Both the position numbers and the translations under genes were made by a program. 64,000 nucleotides of DNA from Riptortus pedestris. Lineage: Eukaryota > Arthropoda > Insecta > Hemiptera > Alydidae. Shown here piece after piece: positions 51,901 to 55,198 of this stretch. The notes below the pieces were generated by a model. The model did not search any database, was not told the origin of the DNA, and saw only the letters and a program-made list of their open reading frames with translations. The stretch covers positions 255,694,001 to 255,758,000 of the forward strand of contig CM032228.1 in NCBI GenBank assembly GCA_019009955.1, in the 5' to 3' direction. Position 1 is the stretch's first letter. The number at the start of each line of letters is the position of its first letter.

Positions 51901-53912
51901 CTTATTCACTTCTAGAAATCACCAGAAATTGATAAACCACATAACTGATAATGATATTCCATTATTAAAGGATTTTTATAGTTATTTCTTCTCATGCTAA
52001 TACATATTTTTTAATCATTAGTTGTACTGTTAGCCGTTGGGTTAGATAAGGTACATACCAGTTTCATATATAGGAAGAGCCGAGAGCACAAACTGCATTC
52101 ATTGGAGACTACATTGTGAATGAAGAATAAGGAGAGGTAGGTAGGGATCGCGACGGGGTTGGGCAAAACCAAAAAAAATGCCGATAACGTGCCCGAAACT
52201 GTAAGCACTAATCAAATTCTCTATAAGAAGAATTAAGAAACCATTCTTTAGCCAACAACCAACACTCCTCTACTAGCTTGCCCGATTTCAAAATATAAAA
52301 CAGTTTTAACATATATTGTGAGTAGTTTAAAAACTGAAGAACTGTTTGTAATCATAATTAATCCATAATGTGTATATTTCGGATTAAGTATTAATATTGT
52401 TTTTTTGTGGAAAATATAACTTGCTGTATTACTGTCGAGAAAATTTTAAGCCGAGGGTTTTCAAAAACTTAAAAAATATTAAGCTCATTAACAACCAATT
52501 AATTTTGTAAAAGTATTATAAGACAGTGTATAATTCAATAAGAAAATTGTAAATATTCACAAAGAGAAATTTTATCTTAATTATCCTTATCCTGTATTAT
52601 CTACTCAATTATTTTTTTCTTTATCTTCTAATTTTTATAATTCATCCATAATTATTTGCATTTTATTTCGGATAATTGACTGATCAATCCTTATCTACAG
52701 CTAATTGTGTATATATATATATATACACACATAGTATCAAGCAAAAAAATGTATATGTTGAACTCGTAAGCAACTCAAAATTGTTTAATTTCATTAGCTT
52801 TGTAAAAGTGATCTTCATTGTTCAGCTTTTATCATATTTAAATAAATAATTATTTATATATATACTAACAATAAGAGGCTTGGAGTGCAGATTTCACAAA
52901 TATCAGATTGCTTCAAATATAAACCAGATAAAATTATTGTCTCTATTATTCATAAAATGACTTTTTTGGAATTTCTCAGTCGACTAACAATTATACCTTG
53001 TGATAATTAACTAAGTTAAAAAAATATTTGTAATGAATCTTATATAATTATACGAGATATGAAGCAAATAAATAAAAGATATATTTAACTCAATATTCGA
53101 TCTCTCGAAAAGTGTGGCTAATAAAGTCTGCAGCATTTACTGCATTGCTAATAAAATGCAGCAATTAAAGCAAAACACTTCAAAGAACTAACATAAAATT
53201 TTCAGTGTTACATAAACTAACACACATCAATACTCTTTAATTGGACTTATTATTTTTATATTTCGGTATACTCTTGAATTCTTGATAAAATAGTTAAATT
53301 TTAAAACATAGGTATGTCCTCCTGAACATTTAGAAGAATAAATTTTAACAAACGAATTTCACGATTAATACTGAGATAGCAATTATAAATACTTTAGGAA
53401 ATAAAAACTTTAATTGGTAGTACTAATAAAAAAAAAAAAAAAAACATTTAATTTAAACTCATATAATATAAAAAGCGTTCAGTTGTGTGTAAATAAAATC
53501 AAATAAGCATAAGAGAATAATAGAAACAATTGAATTCCGTTGAGATTAGAATGCAGATTTTGGAGGGAGGCGAATTGATTTTTCACGGAATATTTTCAAA
53601 GTAGAAAACAACGAAACTTTATTTAATCCAAATAAAAAACGAACAATGAACTCTATTCAATAGTTTTGTTCGAAAAGGATAAATACTACAGACAGGATAA
53701 AAAGGAACAATGATTTGTTTATAAGCCATTGTAGTAAAACTAGATACTACAGCGGGCAAGCGCCGCCAAACAATAGCGATGCTATGGCCTTTAGCACAAT
53801 AAAAGAACCACTTCAAATTCGAGCGACACAAAAAAAAGTTGTAATATGAAACGTTTAAAGGGTTAAAGCATAAACAATATTGATATAAACGAATACCTTT
53901 CTTCCTTCCCAT
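11873..53912 (-). CDS. 16-exon gene for a divergent, catalytically degenerate TRMT2A-like protein (823 aa)
   Basis: Gene-level entry; exons are listed separately. Joining 16 exons with GT-AG introns gives an unbroken frame of 2,472 nt including the stop, and every exon phase agrees. Residues 1-112 are Lys/Glu/Asp-rich low complexity. 113-190 look like an RRM (LYIKIIGF at 113-120, WVYFEL at 157-162). 191-650 follow the TRMT2A order: a Tyr-Pro-Leu..Thr-Pro-Tyr linker, a central domain, the methyltransferase fold and a VDLAP end. TRMT2A normally makes m5U54 in tRNA with SAM. Here the SAM loop (GTGTIGL in the family) is SPFRLVGL at 508-515, the DPPR site reads FWQFTKP at 572-578, VSCNP is VSYWNKNP at 595-602 (catalytic Cys to Tyr597), and the usual C-terminal Glu aligns with Gly639. 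650-711 are Pro/Gly-rich, 712-751 Gln-rich, 752-823 rich in Trp, Gly, Arg and Ser. I infer an RNA-binding pseudoenzyme. The exon model is firm; the family assignment rests on motif order recalled without a database search. Confidence 0.8.
12160..12566. mobile_element. Two convergent H-family fragments
   Basis: 12160-12330 is minus strand, starting at the palindrome (AGCAGATTTCCCTTAAGGGA) but jumping straight to TTTGTCGGTTAATGCTC. 12440-12566 is plus strand and ends in its own 3' palindrome variant (GATTTCCCGTGTGGGAATTT). Both outer ends are 3' ends. This lies 146 bp from exon 16, in intron 15. Confidence 0.6.
12712..12922 (+). repeat. tRNA-derived SINE, copy 3 (best preserved)
   Basis: GGGGCTCAGGTTAGCCATGT gives the A-box-like start, GTTTGATTCCTGCC the B box about 55 bp later, then the family body (AGTCCCACCCTGGCTAGAAA) and an ATTAATAAATAAT tail. 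This spacing fits a pol III promoter. Confidence 0.7.
12923..13440. other. Intron 15 sequence without recognised content
   Basis: No repeat or gene seen up to the start of the 44-bp satellite. GGGGCCGGGCC near 13410 is the only GC-rich spot. Confidence 0.5.
13441..14208. repeat. 44-bp tandem satellite, ~17 copies
   Basis: Unit: AATAGGCTATTAGTCAATAA then GCGTCAGCAGCTGAAAAGCT and GATT. The second half can fold on itself (AGCAGCTGAAAAGCT). Central units are nearly identical. Variants (TACTGGTC for TATTAGTC, GCATCAGC for GCGTCAGC, TTGATAGG for TTAATAGG) come in blocks, and the last units decay. It is in intron 15. Confidence 0.95.
14474..15048 (+). mobile_element. Internally deleted Tc1/mariner-superfamily element (575 bp)
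   Basis: Near-perfect TIRs CAGGGTGGGCCATAAAGTTG / CAACTTTATGGCCCACCCTG are flanked by TA on both sides (14472-14473, 15049-15050). Only the start of a transposase is kept, so it is a MITE in the making. Confidence 0.92.
14576..14935 (+). pseudogene. N-terminal remnant of a mariner-type transposase
   Basis: MERFTGEQCVKVYYKNGDWC is followed by an HTH typical of the superfamily (SDTAIRSWVRKFESLGSTLI, KPAGRPRSVRTEENVSEVVA). A TAA follows VRRDP at about 14837; in the same frame QSSQKRSAELAISRTSLRRT continues the second HTH. The DDD catalytic part is deleted. Confidence 0.8.
15051..15539. other. Intron 15 sequence without recognised content
   Basis: No gene or repeat found. AT-rich. Confidence 0.5.
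15540..15606 (+). repeat. (TA)n microsatellite with an H-family 3' scrap
   Basis: About 42 bp of TA followed by TCTGATTTTAAGGGAAATCT, the 3' palindrome of an H element with its middle lost. Confidence 0.55.
15973..16047 (-). CDS. Exon 15 of the TRMT2A-like gene
   Basis: Residues 752-776. YRDDYSNEGDSWNYGKRRRD, an Arg/Asp/Tyr/Trp-rich piece like the tails of RNA-binding proteins. Acceptor TTTTGTTCTAG, donor TTG|GTAAAT. At 75 nt it is the shortest internal exon, but both flanks fit in phase 2. Confidence 0.8.
16048..17056. other. Intron 14, distal part, nothing recognised
   Basis: No repeat family or coding segment found between exon 15 and the minisatellite. Confidence 0.5.
17057..21713. repeat. 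59-bp minisatellite, ~79 copies, 4.66 kb
   Basis: Unit TTCTAGGTTAGCACACAGGA then CTGTTTTCCACTACAACCTT and GTCTCACCCCATACAAATA. Spacing is 59 bp with a few 57-bp units (GGTTGCACAC). Variation is confined to a few positions (TTTTCC/TTTCCC, GTCTCA/GTTTCA/GCCTCA, ACCCC/ATCCC), and the same variant strings recur further along. The first ~6 units are the most divergent. No unit encodes anything plausible. It lies wholly in intron 14. Confidence 0.97.
21714..21992. other. Spacer between minisatellite and exon 14
   Basis: 21745-21870 carries a B-box-like GGTTCGTACCCGC, which may be an old SINE; the A box is not convincing. Confidence 0.3.
21993..22114 (-). CDS. Exon 14 of the TRMT2A-like gene
   Basis: Residues 712-751. 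LDQVASGVMQNLQAVQQQMQ predicts a short Gln-rich helix, followed by APMRPSNSWNKR. Acceptor TTTTTTTATAG, donor AAAG|GTAATT, leaving in phase 2. The 4.66-kb 59-bp minisatellite lies in the intron that follows. Confidence 0.85.
22148..22556 (+). mobile_element. H-family element, 5' half
   Basis: Starts GTTCGTCACGCAGGTGCTGC, keeps the subterminal GCAGATTTCCC and the inner GGTTAATATTCAAGATAGAG, then breaks off exactly where the 271-bp duplicated block begins. Confidence 0.7.
22554..22824. repeat. 271-bp duplicated block, copy 2, with an added 30-bp tandem
   Basis: Colinear with 10130-10400. The last 30 bp (22792-22821, starting CACTATAATCACAACAAG) are repeated once more at 22822-22851, ending 31 bp before exon 13's donor side. 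Confidence 0.9.
22882..23104 (-). CDS. Exon 13 of the TRMT2A-like gene (Pro/Gly-rich)
   Basis: Residues 637-711. It completes the methyltransferase C-terminus (RIGLAIFFNG, where the family has 'EMLILFERV'), then runs into a Pro/Gly/Arg-rich segment (GPPGPMRGGPYSDRPGPWQR). Clustered CCN and GGN codons make it GC-richer than its surroundings. Acceptor TCTTTTTAG, donor CAG|GTACTT. The donor lies 58 bp from a 271-bp duplicated block at 22554-22824. Confidence 0.88.
23164..23440 (-). repeat. tRNA-derived SINE, copy 4, with an opposed fragment
   Basis: 23164-23369 is a minus-strand copy starting at the TTATTTATTAATATCCACTT tail and ending at GGCTAACCTGAGCACCC. 23385-23440 is the 3' part of another copy in plus orientation. 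Confidence 0.6.
23505..23630 (+). mobile_element. Old H-family 5' end
   Basis: GTCTGTCACTCAAGGTCTGT and GCAGAATTCCCACTTGCTGG followed by TGACACACTTGTGATCTCAT. This diverged subtype recurs at 28114, 39076, 47765 and 48355. Confidence 0.5.
24258..24709 (-). mobile_element. Fold-back MITE derived from a Tc1/mariner transposon
   Basis: Arms 24279-24396 and 24583-24702 are near-perfect inverted repeats (CGGTTTTTAAAAAGTTATAA outward, CCTCAGGC inward). The left edge CAGGGTGCAGCAGAGATTAC is typical of the superfamily; the right outer end is shortened. Confidence 0.85.
24375..24560 (-). pseudogene. C-terminal remnant of a mariner-type transposase
   Basis: On the minus strand: KPRTLDELKDEIRVEVAQVE, then MLERVYANFQERLQHCINDF and GHHMPEVIFHT-stop, the usual C-terminus of an insect mariner-like transposase. 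VWFQQDGW from the catalytic core is on the other strand at ~24552-24575, so the core was inverted when the fold-back formed. Confidence 0.7.
24716..25318 (-). mobile_element. Complete H-family element (603 bp), reference copy
   Basis: Read on the minus strand: GTCCGTCACGCAGGGGCTGC at the start, GCAGATTTCCCACGTGAAG, inner ATATCTCCGTTA region, (TA)n at 24807-24860, ACGACCTCAATAGCTGATTT, palindrome, TGCTA end. It sits between T runs inside another H element, so both ends are exact to within the run. Its 5' subterminal GCAGATTTCCC is the inverted copy of the 3' hairpin arm. Confidence 0.85.
25439..25758 (+). mobile_element. H-family internal fragment
   Basis: From ACAATTCTAGACCAACCATA through two degenerate copies of the C-rich tract to GGAGCGTTAACAGACAGATA and a (TA)n. 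Both ends are missing. Confidence 0.55.
25759..27012 (+). mobile_element. R-family retroelement, full length
   Basis: Starts CTAGCTAAGGTACCCGGCTT in a (TA)n tract, followed by ~330 bp of 5' region, three ~297-bp units (the first diverged), and the 3' tail TTCAGCCGTTTATGCGTGAA ... AACAAACAAACAAACAGACA ending TTTTATATATTTATA. No long frame. Confidence 0.7.
27013..27667. other. Intron 12 sequence, degraded
   Basis: Weak H-like phrases (AACAATAATTGTAGAACATT) but no boundary. No gene seen. Confidence 0.4.
27668..27848 (-). CDS. Exon 12 of the TRMT2A-like gene (lost catalytic Cys)
   Basis: Residues 577-636. ISNIISVSYWNKNPPSSYIE aligns with 'LRRLLYVSCNPRAAMGNFVD': the nucleophilic Cys is Tyr597 and two residues are inserted before Asn-Pro. 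KITHMYPVDLAPFTE matches 'VKAVAVDLFPQTPH'. Acceptor TTTTTTGCAG, donor AAAG|GTAAGG, leaving in phase 2. Confidence 0.9.
28114..28480 (+). mobile_element. Old-subtype H-family element, interrupted by a mariner
   Basis: GTCCATCACACAGGATCTGT, GCAGATTTCCCACGTGCTGG, then CATTTTATGATCCGACTTAT and CGGTTAAATATTGAGTATGG. A 3' scrap (ACTTCAATAGCTGATTTCAT) appears at 29595-29615 after the mariner. Confidence 0.55.
28497..29580 (+). pseudogene. Degenerate mariner transposase (second family)
   Basis: HTH part RTTIIRWYREFERGNLTLED, linker LHLHAPAIHSILRNHLKVKK, WVPHSL, first Asp in VTGDETRLY, middle VWVFNDEDTP and SVKKKMVAAFF, second Asp in HDNAPAHRA, then PPYSPDLAP followed by a stop and HF where PCDF is expected, so the third Asp is His. 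It ends FRRMEKCIKCGGNYFEKIK. At least seven in-frame stops. The right end CTTTTGTAGTGACCTA (to ~29580) looks like the 3' TIR; the 5' TIR was not found. It is older than the mariner at 2436-6090. Confidence 0.85.
29620..30143. other. Intron 11 sequence, nothing recognised
   Basis: AT-rich with a C run at 30031-30040. No gene or boundary seen. Confidence 0.5.
30144..30315 (-). CDS. Exon 11 of the TRMT2A-like gene
   Basis: Residues 520-576. TKENLIELQNWAKSISLNNI then EF corresponds to 'CPEAVEDARVNAQDNELSNVEF'. DNAIAVFWQFT falls where the family has 'AILDPPRAG', so the Asp-Pro-Pro-Arg catalytic motif is absent. Acceptor TATTTTTCAG, donor ACAA|GTAAGA, leaving in phase 1. Confidence 0.9.
30316..32582. 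other. Intron 10, 2.3 kb, nothing recognised
   Basis: AT-rich. No member of the repeat families found. Short frames at 31198-31395 and elsewhere have no family features. Confidence 0.5.
32583..32808 (-). CDS. Exon 10 of the TRMT2A-like gene (degenerate SAM-binding loop)
   Basis: Residues 444-519. HILGLSFVPDYLNGVLHRL parallels 'LLGLTFRISPHAFFQVNT', but the FFQVN motif is gone. The end, STRVYLASPFRLVGLYFAK, sits where active enzymes have 'VLDVCCGTGTIGLALAK'. Position and flanking hydrophobics are kept while the Asp, both Cys and the Gly-Thr-Gly loop are lost. About 8 extra residues lie between the two motifs. Acceptor AATCGCAG, donor AAG|GTACTA. Confidence 0.88.
32809..35578. other. Intron 9, 2.8 kb, nothing recognised
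   Basis: The longest stretch in the window without any identified repeat. AT-rich, only short frames. Confidence 0.55.
35579..35759 (-). CDS. Exon 9 of the TRMT2A-like gene
   Basis: Residues 384-443. A charged stretch (EKEASENENDVQNHDES, then KKKTEEAKEKIDKFY) ends in SLDSVYLIMAYSTK, aligned with the TRMT2A strand '..VTCLYFVE.....'. Acceptor GTGTTTTAG, donor ACTAA|GTAAGT, leaving in phase 2. Confidence 0.85.
36289..36463 (-). CDS. Exon 8 of the TRMT2A-like gene
   Basis: Residues 326-383. AFVAALPELGLKPYNHVKKE continues the Val-Lys-Ala-Phe helix of the TRMT2A central domain and its 'YD..THEG' turn. The strands after it (FVMTVIIPKIPKIIAVRF) match in position but not in detail. A branch-point-like CTAAC lies ~25 nt before the acceptor GTGAAG, whose pyrimidine tract is weak; a slightly different exon start is possible. 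Leaves in phase 1. Confidence 0.82.
36691..36917 (-). repeat. tRNA-derived SINE, copy 5
   Basis: TATTATTTATTAATGTCCAC tail, body TTCTAGCCAGGGTGGGACTA, B-box-side GGCAGGAATCAAACTC and A-box-side CATGGCTAACCTGAGCCCC, all in minus orientation in intron 7. Confidence 0.7.
37371..37577 (-). repeat. tRNA-derived SINE, copy 6
   Basis: Same order as copy 5 with a (TTA)n tail (37371-37388). It ends at CAATGCTTTAACC, before the A-box half is complete, next to the LTR-like segment. Confidence 0.65.
37590..38260 (+). mobile_element. LTR-like segment, copy 1 (possible solo LTR)
   Basis: Begins TGTAATGA. Shares AAATGGCCATATA, TTCCCAGCACAG, AACATTCAC and TTTTTGAGC..ATTT.GATCGGC in the same order with 51487-51960. 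It carries a TATA-like CCCTATATAAGGACCCC at ~37930, followed ~35 bp on by GTCAGTC and later by T-rich sequence, as in a retroviral-type LTR. TTGGTGGCCC near 38248 could be a primer-binding site. The end is uncertain. Confidence 0.45.
38464..38591 (-). CDS. Exon 7 of the TRMT2A-like gene
   Basis: Residues 283-325. EEDPDTGETLCGLR is followed by a segment ending IPRQMVLLVK, corresponding to the family's '..TVGCRLG...HIPEATKQVVKAF'. Acceptor AAATTTCAG, donor AAG|GTACTA (the same unusual GTACTA recurs at exon 10). Leaves in phase 0. Confidence 0.87.
38806..38993. repeat. Fold-back element with ~60-bp arms
   Basis: Left arm TAGGTAGGATGAAAGAATTG onward (38806-38866) is the inverse of 38930-38993 (ending CATCCTACCTA), with a 63-bp loop. 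It sits in intron 6. Confidence 0.85.
39076..39480 (+). mobile_element. Old-subtype H-family element
   Basis: GTCTATCACACAGGGGCTGC, AGTAGATTTCCCAAGTGCTG, CAATTGTTTAACCAGATTGG and the C-rich tract. 3' end missing. 39481-39866 after it is unassigned. Confidence 0.55.
39867..40762 (+). mobile_element. H-family element, long form (896 bp)
   Basis: 5' TTCCGTCACACAGGGGCTGC, inner AAGAAGCTTACACAAGAGCC region found only in long copies, (TA)n at 40605-40641, 3' palindrome variant GATTTCCCTGAAGGGAAAGC, TA, then an A run. Only 50 bp separate it from exon 6. Confidence 0.78.
40812..40980 (-). CDS. Exon 6 of the TRMT2A-like gene
   Basis: Residues 227-282. LREKSTRAKELIEQVL is a helix continuing the linker. 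MVPIEGHEYVTTIYIG parallels the family segment 'PSP...EYRNKCEFLVG', with the conserved Asn-Lys-Cys-Glu lost. Acceptor GACTTTTTAG, donor ATCG|GTAAGT, leaving in phase 1. An H element (39867-40762) ends only 50 bp from the donor. Confidence 0.87.
40981..41642. other. Intron 5, nothing recognised
   Basis: No repeat boundary or coding segment between exon 6 and the R element. Confidence 0.5.
41643..42941 (+). mobile_element. R-family retroelement, full length
   Basis: Starts CTAGCTCAGATACCCGGCTT, then ~340 bp of 5' region, three units anchored at ~41985, 42277 and 42578, 3' tail TTCAGCCGTTTATGCGTGAA, and a 47-bp (TA)n at 42894-42941. The closest match to the copy at 25759. Confidence 0.72.
43080..43487 (+). 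mobile_element. H-family element, 5' half
   Basis: GTCCGTCACGCAGGAGCTGC to GGTTAATATTCAAGATAGA. It ends at the border of the Tigger element, as if cut by it. Confidence 0.7.
43500..44783 (-). mobile_element. pogo/Tigger-type transposon, 3' truncated
   Basis: The right end, read on the minus strand, is CAGTAAAAACTGTCTAAAAC next to TA (44784-44785), followed by two further GTCnnAAACGGA-like repeats within 150 bp, a pattern of Tigger-type ends. The left TIR is absent. Confidence 0.8.
43520..44370 (-). pseudogene. Tigger/TIGD-like transposase pseudogene
   Basis: An N-terminal CENP-B-type HTH (LSLSEKVKLIEEHEMKKTSA, YKIGKTQV) leads to a second DNA-binding domain (EAVWEWFVNARARGMPISGP, YGWLECFRKRHNIVLKKMSG), then a DDE core: first Asp in IYNGDETGLFYRM, LTIFLCASMEGEIEKPLVIG, second Asp in LLFLDNAT near 43565. 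It is cut before the third acidic residue. Stops replace a codon after GKTQV (~44270) and the Trp after AIMEE (~43629). TIGD4/6-type domesticated genes share this layout, but the lesions and TIR point to a dead transposon. Confidence 0.88.
44878..44985 (-). CDS. Exon 5 of the TRMT2A-like gene
   Basis: Residues 191-226, phase 0 at both ends. Contains KVLYPLQETPYSHQ, which matches the TRMT2A linker of the form 'TPLW..PY..QL' that joins the RRM to the catalytic part. Acceptor TATTTTTAG, donor CAG|GTAAAA. Confidence 0.88.
44986..45938. other. Intron 4, nothing recognised
   Basis: A possible hairpin (AGCCTGCAT ... ATGCAGGCT) at 45323-45372. Frames at 45397-45579 and 45590-45835 show no family features. 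Confidence 0.45.
45939..46130 (-). CDS. Exon 4 of the TRMT2A-like gene (RRM-like)
   Basis: Residues 127-190, exactly 64 codons, phase 0 at both ends. Holds WVYFELKSLEDRDKLF and GHVWEGYKLSIK, equivalent to the third and fourth strands of the N-terminal RRM-like domain of TRMT2A, where the family has AFVTF and RDKAL-type motifs. Acceptor TTTTTTAG, donor AAG|GTAATT. Confidence 0.9.
46131..47523 (+). repeat. Intron 3 with two decayed H-family elements
   Basis: 46620-46850 keeps only inner phrases (GATCTGACTCATAATAATGG). 47030-47355 is a 3' half: C-rich tract, GCTACAACAGTAACAGACC, CCTAGGTAGGATCGATTGAC and the decayed palindrome GATTCCCCTTTATGAGAATC. Confidence 0.5.
47524..47696 (-). CDS. Exon 3 of the TRMT2A-like gene
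   Basis: Residues ~69-126. It starts with an acidic run (SGGEDQAEDEEKEDKEDK) and ends in LYIKIIGFKRLPKI, which reads as the first strand of an RRM-like fold. Acceptor TATTATAG, donor ATT|GTAAGT, leaving in phase 0. Confidence 0.87.
47765..48000 (+). mobile_element. Old-subtype H-family element in intron 2
   Basis: GTCCTTCACAAAGGGGCTGT, AAGTAATTTCCCACATACTA, inner phrase and C-rich tract. No 3' end. It fills most of the 369-bp intron between exons 2 and 3. Confidence 0.5.
48066..48254 (-). CDS. Exon 2 of the TRMT2A-like gene
   Basis: Residues ~6-68, a Lys/Glu/Pro/Ala-rich low-complexity stretch (VAQTNGEVKAEVGKAGE onward). Acceptor TTTGTTTGTAG, donor GAAG|GTAAGA. Enters and leaves in phase 1. 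Intron 1 (48255-53896, 5.6 kb) separates it from exon 1 and carries two fold-back elements and several repeats. Confidence 0.85.
48355..49040 (+). mobile_element. Old-subtype H-family element split by a fold-back element
   Basis: 5' part 48355-48563 (GCTGTAACACATGAACTGCG, AAGCATTTCCCACATGCTGA) and inner part 48895-49040 (CAATTGTTTAGCATAAATAT, TTTTTGATCCAACTCAC). Confidence 0.5.
48564..48894. repeat. Fold-back element with ~150-bp arms
   Basis: The left arm (AAGGCCTTTCCTCTACAA inward) and the right arm (TTGTAGAGAACAAAGCCTTT at the end) are inverse over about 150 bp with a loop of ~10 bp around 48722-48733. It includes matched GACAAACAAAACCTTAAG / CTTAAGGTTTTTGTTTGTC. Confidence 0.88.
49229..50168. 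repeat. Fold-back element with ~150-bp arms, loop filled by an H element
   Basis: Arms 49229-49381 and 50011-50168 are inverse: CATGGCAAGGGTCTCCAATA against TTGGAGGCCCTTGCCATC, and GTGCTCATTTACCT against AGGTAAACGAGCAC. Between them remain ~45 bp of loop plus the H element. Confidence 0.85.
49427..50008 (+). mobile_element. H-family element inside a fold-back loop
   Basis: GTCTGTCACGCTGCGGGGCT, GCAGATTTCCCACGTGATG, inner region, a GATA-type microsatellite instead of TA (49852-49881), 3' palindrome GATTTCCCTTAGGGGAAATC, CTA. The left side is a run of eight A. Confidence 0.8.
50318..51125 (-). mobile_element. R-like retroelement of a diverged subfamily
   Basis: Read on the minus strand it starts ACTAGCGGACCCGACAGACG and ends GGTCCAGCCGTTTAGGAGGA, ACATACACACACAAAG, then (TA)n. 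One ~297-bp unit is recognisable at 50500-50770. The 3' tail wording is that of RTE-type ends. Confidence 0.6.
51126..51486 (-). other. Decayed H-like stretch
   Basis: Inner H phrases (AACTGTTATAGAACCAATCT) and a G run at 51380-51392. No ends. Confidence 0.35.
51487..51960 (+). mobile_element. LTR-like segment, copy 2
   Basis: Begins TGTAATGA and is colinear with 37590 onward, with many substitutions. The TATA region is degraded (GGGCTAAAAAAGGGCC). No internal retroelement sequence adjoins it. Confidence 0.4.
51961..53896. other. Intron 1, proximal 1.9 kb, nothing recognised
   Basis: AT-rich; a short TATA/ACAC microsatellite at 52709-52731. The last ~150 bp before exon 1 (53740-53896) turn GC-richer and may belong to the promoter-proximal region. 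Confidence 0.5.
53897..53912 (-). CDS. Exon 1 of the TRMT2A-like gene (start codon)
   Basis: Encodes MGRKK plus one base of a Gly codon. The ATG sits in AAAAATGG, a good initiation context. The donor G|GTATTC follows at once. The single carried G joins GT at the next exon to give Gly6 and opens directly into exon 2, which is the reason for choosing this start. Upstream lies a GC-rich promoter-like stretch. Confidence 0.7.
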
Positions 53913-54080
53913 TTTTCACCGGCTTACAGAGACCAAGCTTCTAGACCGAAAGAGCAGACAAGCCAGGAGAGCGAACTCTTCTACAGATTTAAGGTTAGTA
54001 TTAAAGCATCACCTGAAAGTAGCTATCTACCTCTTTGGGCGGCCCAGCACCGCCAAACGTGACGTCACTGATTATCTCAG
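53913..54080 (-). promoter_or_regulatory. GC-rich promoter region with a perfect CRE and a GC box
   Basis: Directly upstream of the start codon. TGACGTCA (54060-54067) is a full palindromic CRE/ATF site ~150 bp from the ATG, GGGCGG (54037-54042) is a GC box, and the stretch stands out as CpG-containing in an AT-rich window. No TATA box is placed convincingly. A shared CCGCCAAAC motif occurs here and at ~53762 inside intron 1. CTACAGATTTAAG|GTTAGT on the plus strand near 53990 could be a donor for a divergent transcript. Confidence 0.55.
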
Positions 54081-54187
54081 GTAGCCAAAATGAGTTAAAC
54101 AAAATAAGTTTTGTTGTTGTTGTTGTATAGGGTTTAAGGGTGAAAAACTACCAGGTTATCATCGCCCTGTAATATTTATAATTCACA

Positions 54188-54664
54188 TTTTGGTATCCTC
54201 ATCCATATCGCATAACAGACAAACTATTACAAAACTCAAACAGTCTTGATGAATTCGACCCAACTCCACCTTGGACAATTCAAGAAATATCTATAGATAC
54301 AGGAATCACCAAACTCATAAACAAATCGTCTCAAGAGATCAACTATTGGAAAATAAAGGAAGCTTTCATTAATAAAATAGAAAAATATCAACACCCAAAG
54401 ATAATATACACTGATGGTTCGAAAATTACCGAGTCTTCCTCCTGCGCCTACTACGAAGAAAATGCCTGTCAAAAATTCAAACTCAACAAATTAACCAGCA
54501 TCTATTCCGCCGAACTATTCGCAATTAAATTCGCTCTATATCACTGCATTTGCAACCACTCAACTCAAGAAAAATTCCTGATTTGCACTGACTCGTTGAG
54601 TGCCCTATTGAGTATCAAAGATGTATTCACAAACAACCCAATAGTAAAAAAAATACAAAAATAA
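54188..54664 (+). pseudogene. RNase H domain fragment of a non-LTR retrotransposon
   Basis: One open frame of ~158 codons to TAA at 54662. YTDGSKITESSSCAYY, SIYSAELFAIKFALYH and FLICTDSLSALLSIKD supply the Asp, Glu and Asp of an RNase HI active site, as in Jockey/R1-type elements. PPWTIQEISIDTGITKLI upstream fits the linker after the reverse transcriptase. No RT is present: 5' truncated. The 3' side ends in AATCAATCAATGG-like sequence. It lies 275 bp upstream of the gene's start codon and is open, so it is a recent insertion. Confidence 0.75.
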
Positions 54665-55190
54665 GTTTTAAAAAATGTTTAAATTAAACTACTCCTCATC
54701 AATCTAAGGGATTAATCTGACAAATAAATGAAAACGTGGGGCGTGTGAAATTTCAATCAATCAATGGTTTGATATCTGGTTCTTAAGACATAGGATTATT
54801 TTTTAGCTTTTAGTACGTTTTCCTCATATTTTTTTCAATAAAACCGTTTAACATTTTTTTTTTTACTTATTTTCTTTAAAAACTTAATTTCTAACTTTAT
54901 TTTGTTTATTTTCTGCTTCATTTACAAGGCTTATTTCCTGACAATTTTTTGCAATCAAGCTCTAAAATTTGATATCCAACATTTTAATAAAACGATTCAT
55001 GATATTTCAACTTATTTTGACAATGAGATAAGTAATAGTGGTGTTTATTGAACACTAAATACTAAAAAATGCAACTATTTCCGTTGATATTAGAAATACA
55101 GACAACATTTATAGGAAATTATATTTGCACCAAGATAGGTTGTACTCAATTTTTCGATCCACCTCATATTAACTGAAACAGCCTATTTCA
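54665..55190. other. Spacer with an H-family internal fragment
   Basis: 54665-55090 is unassigned AT-rich sequence. 55095-55190 is the inner part of a plus-strand H element (TTGTACTCAATTTTTCGATC) that continues after the hAT at 57375-57387. Confidence 0.45.
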
Positions 55191-55198
55191 GTCATTAG

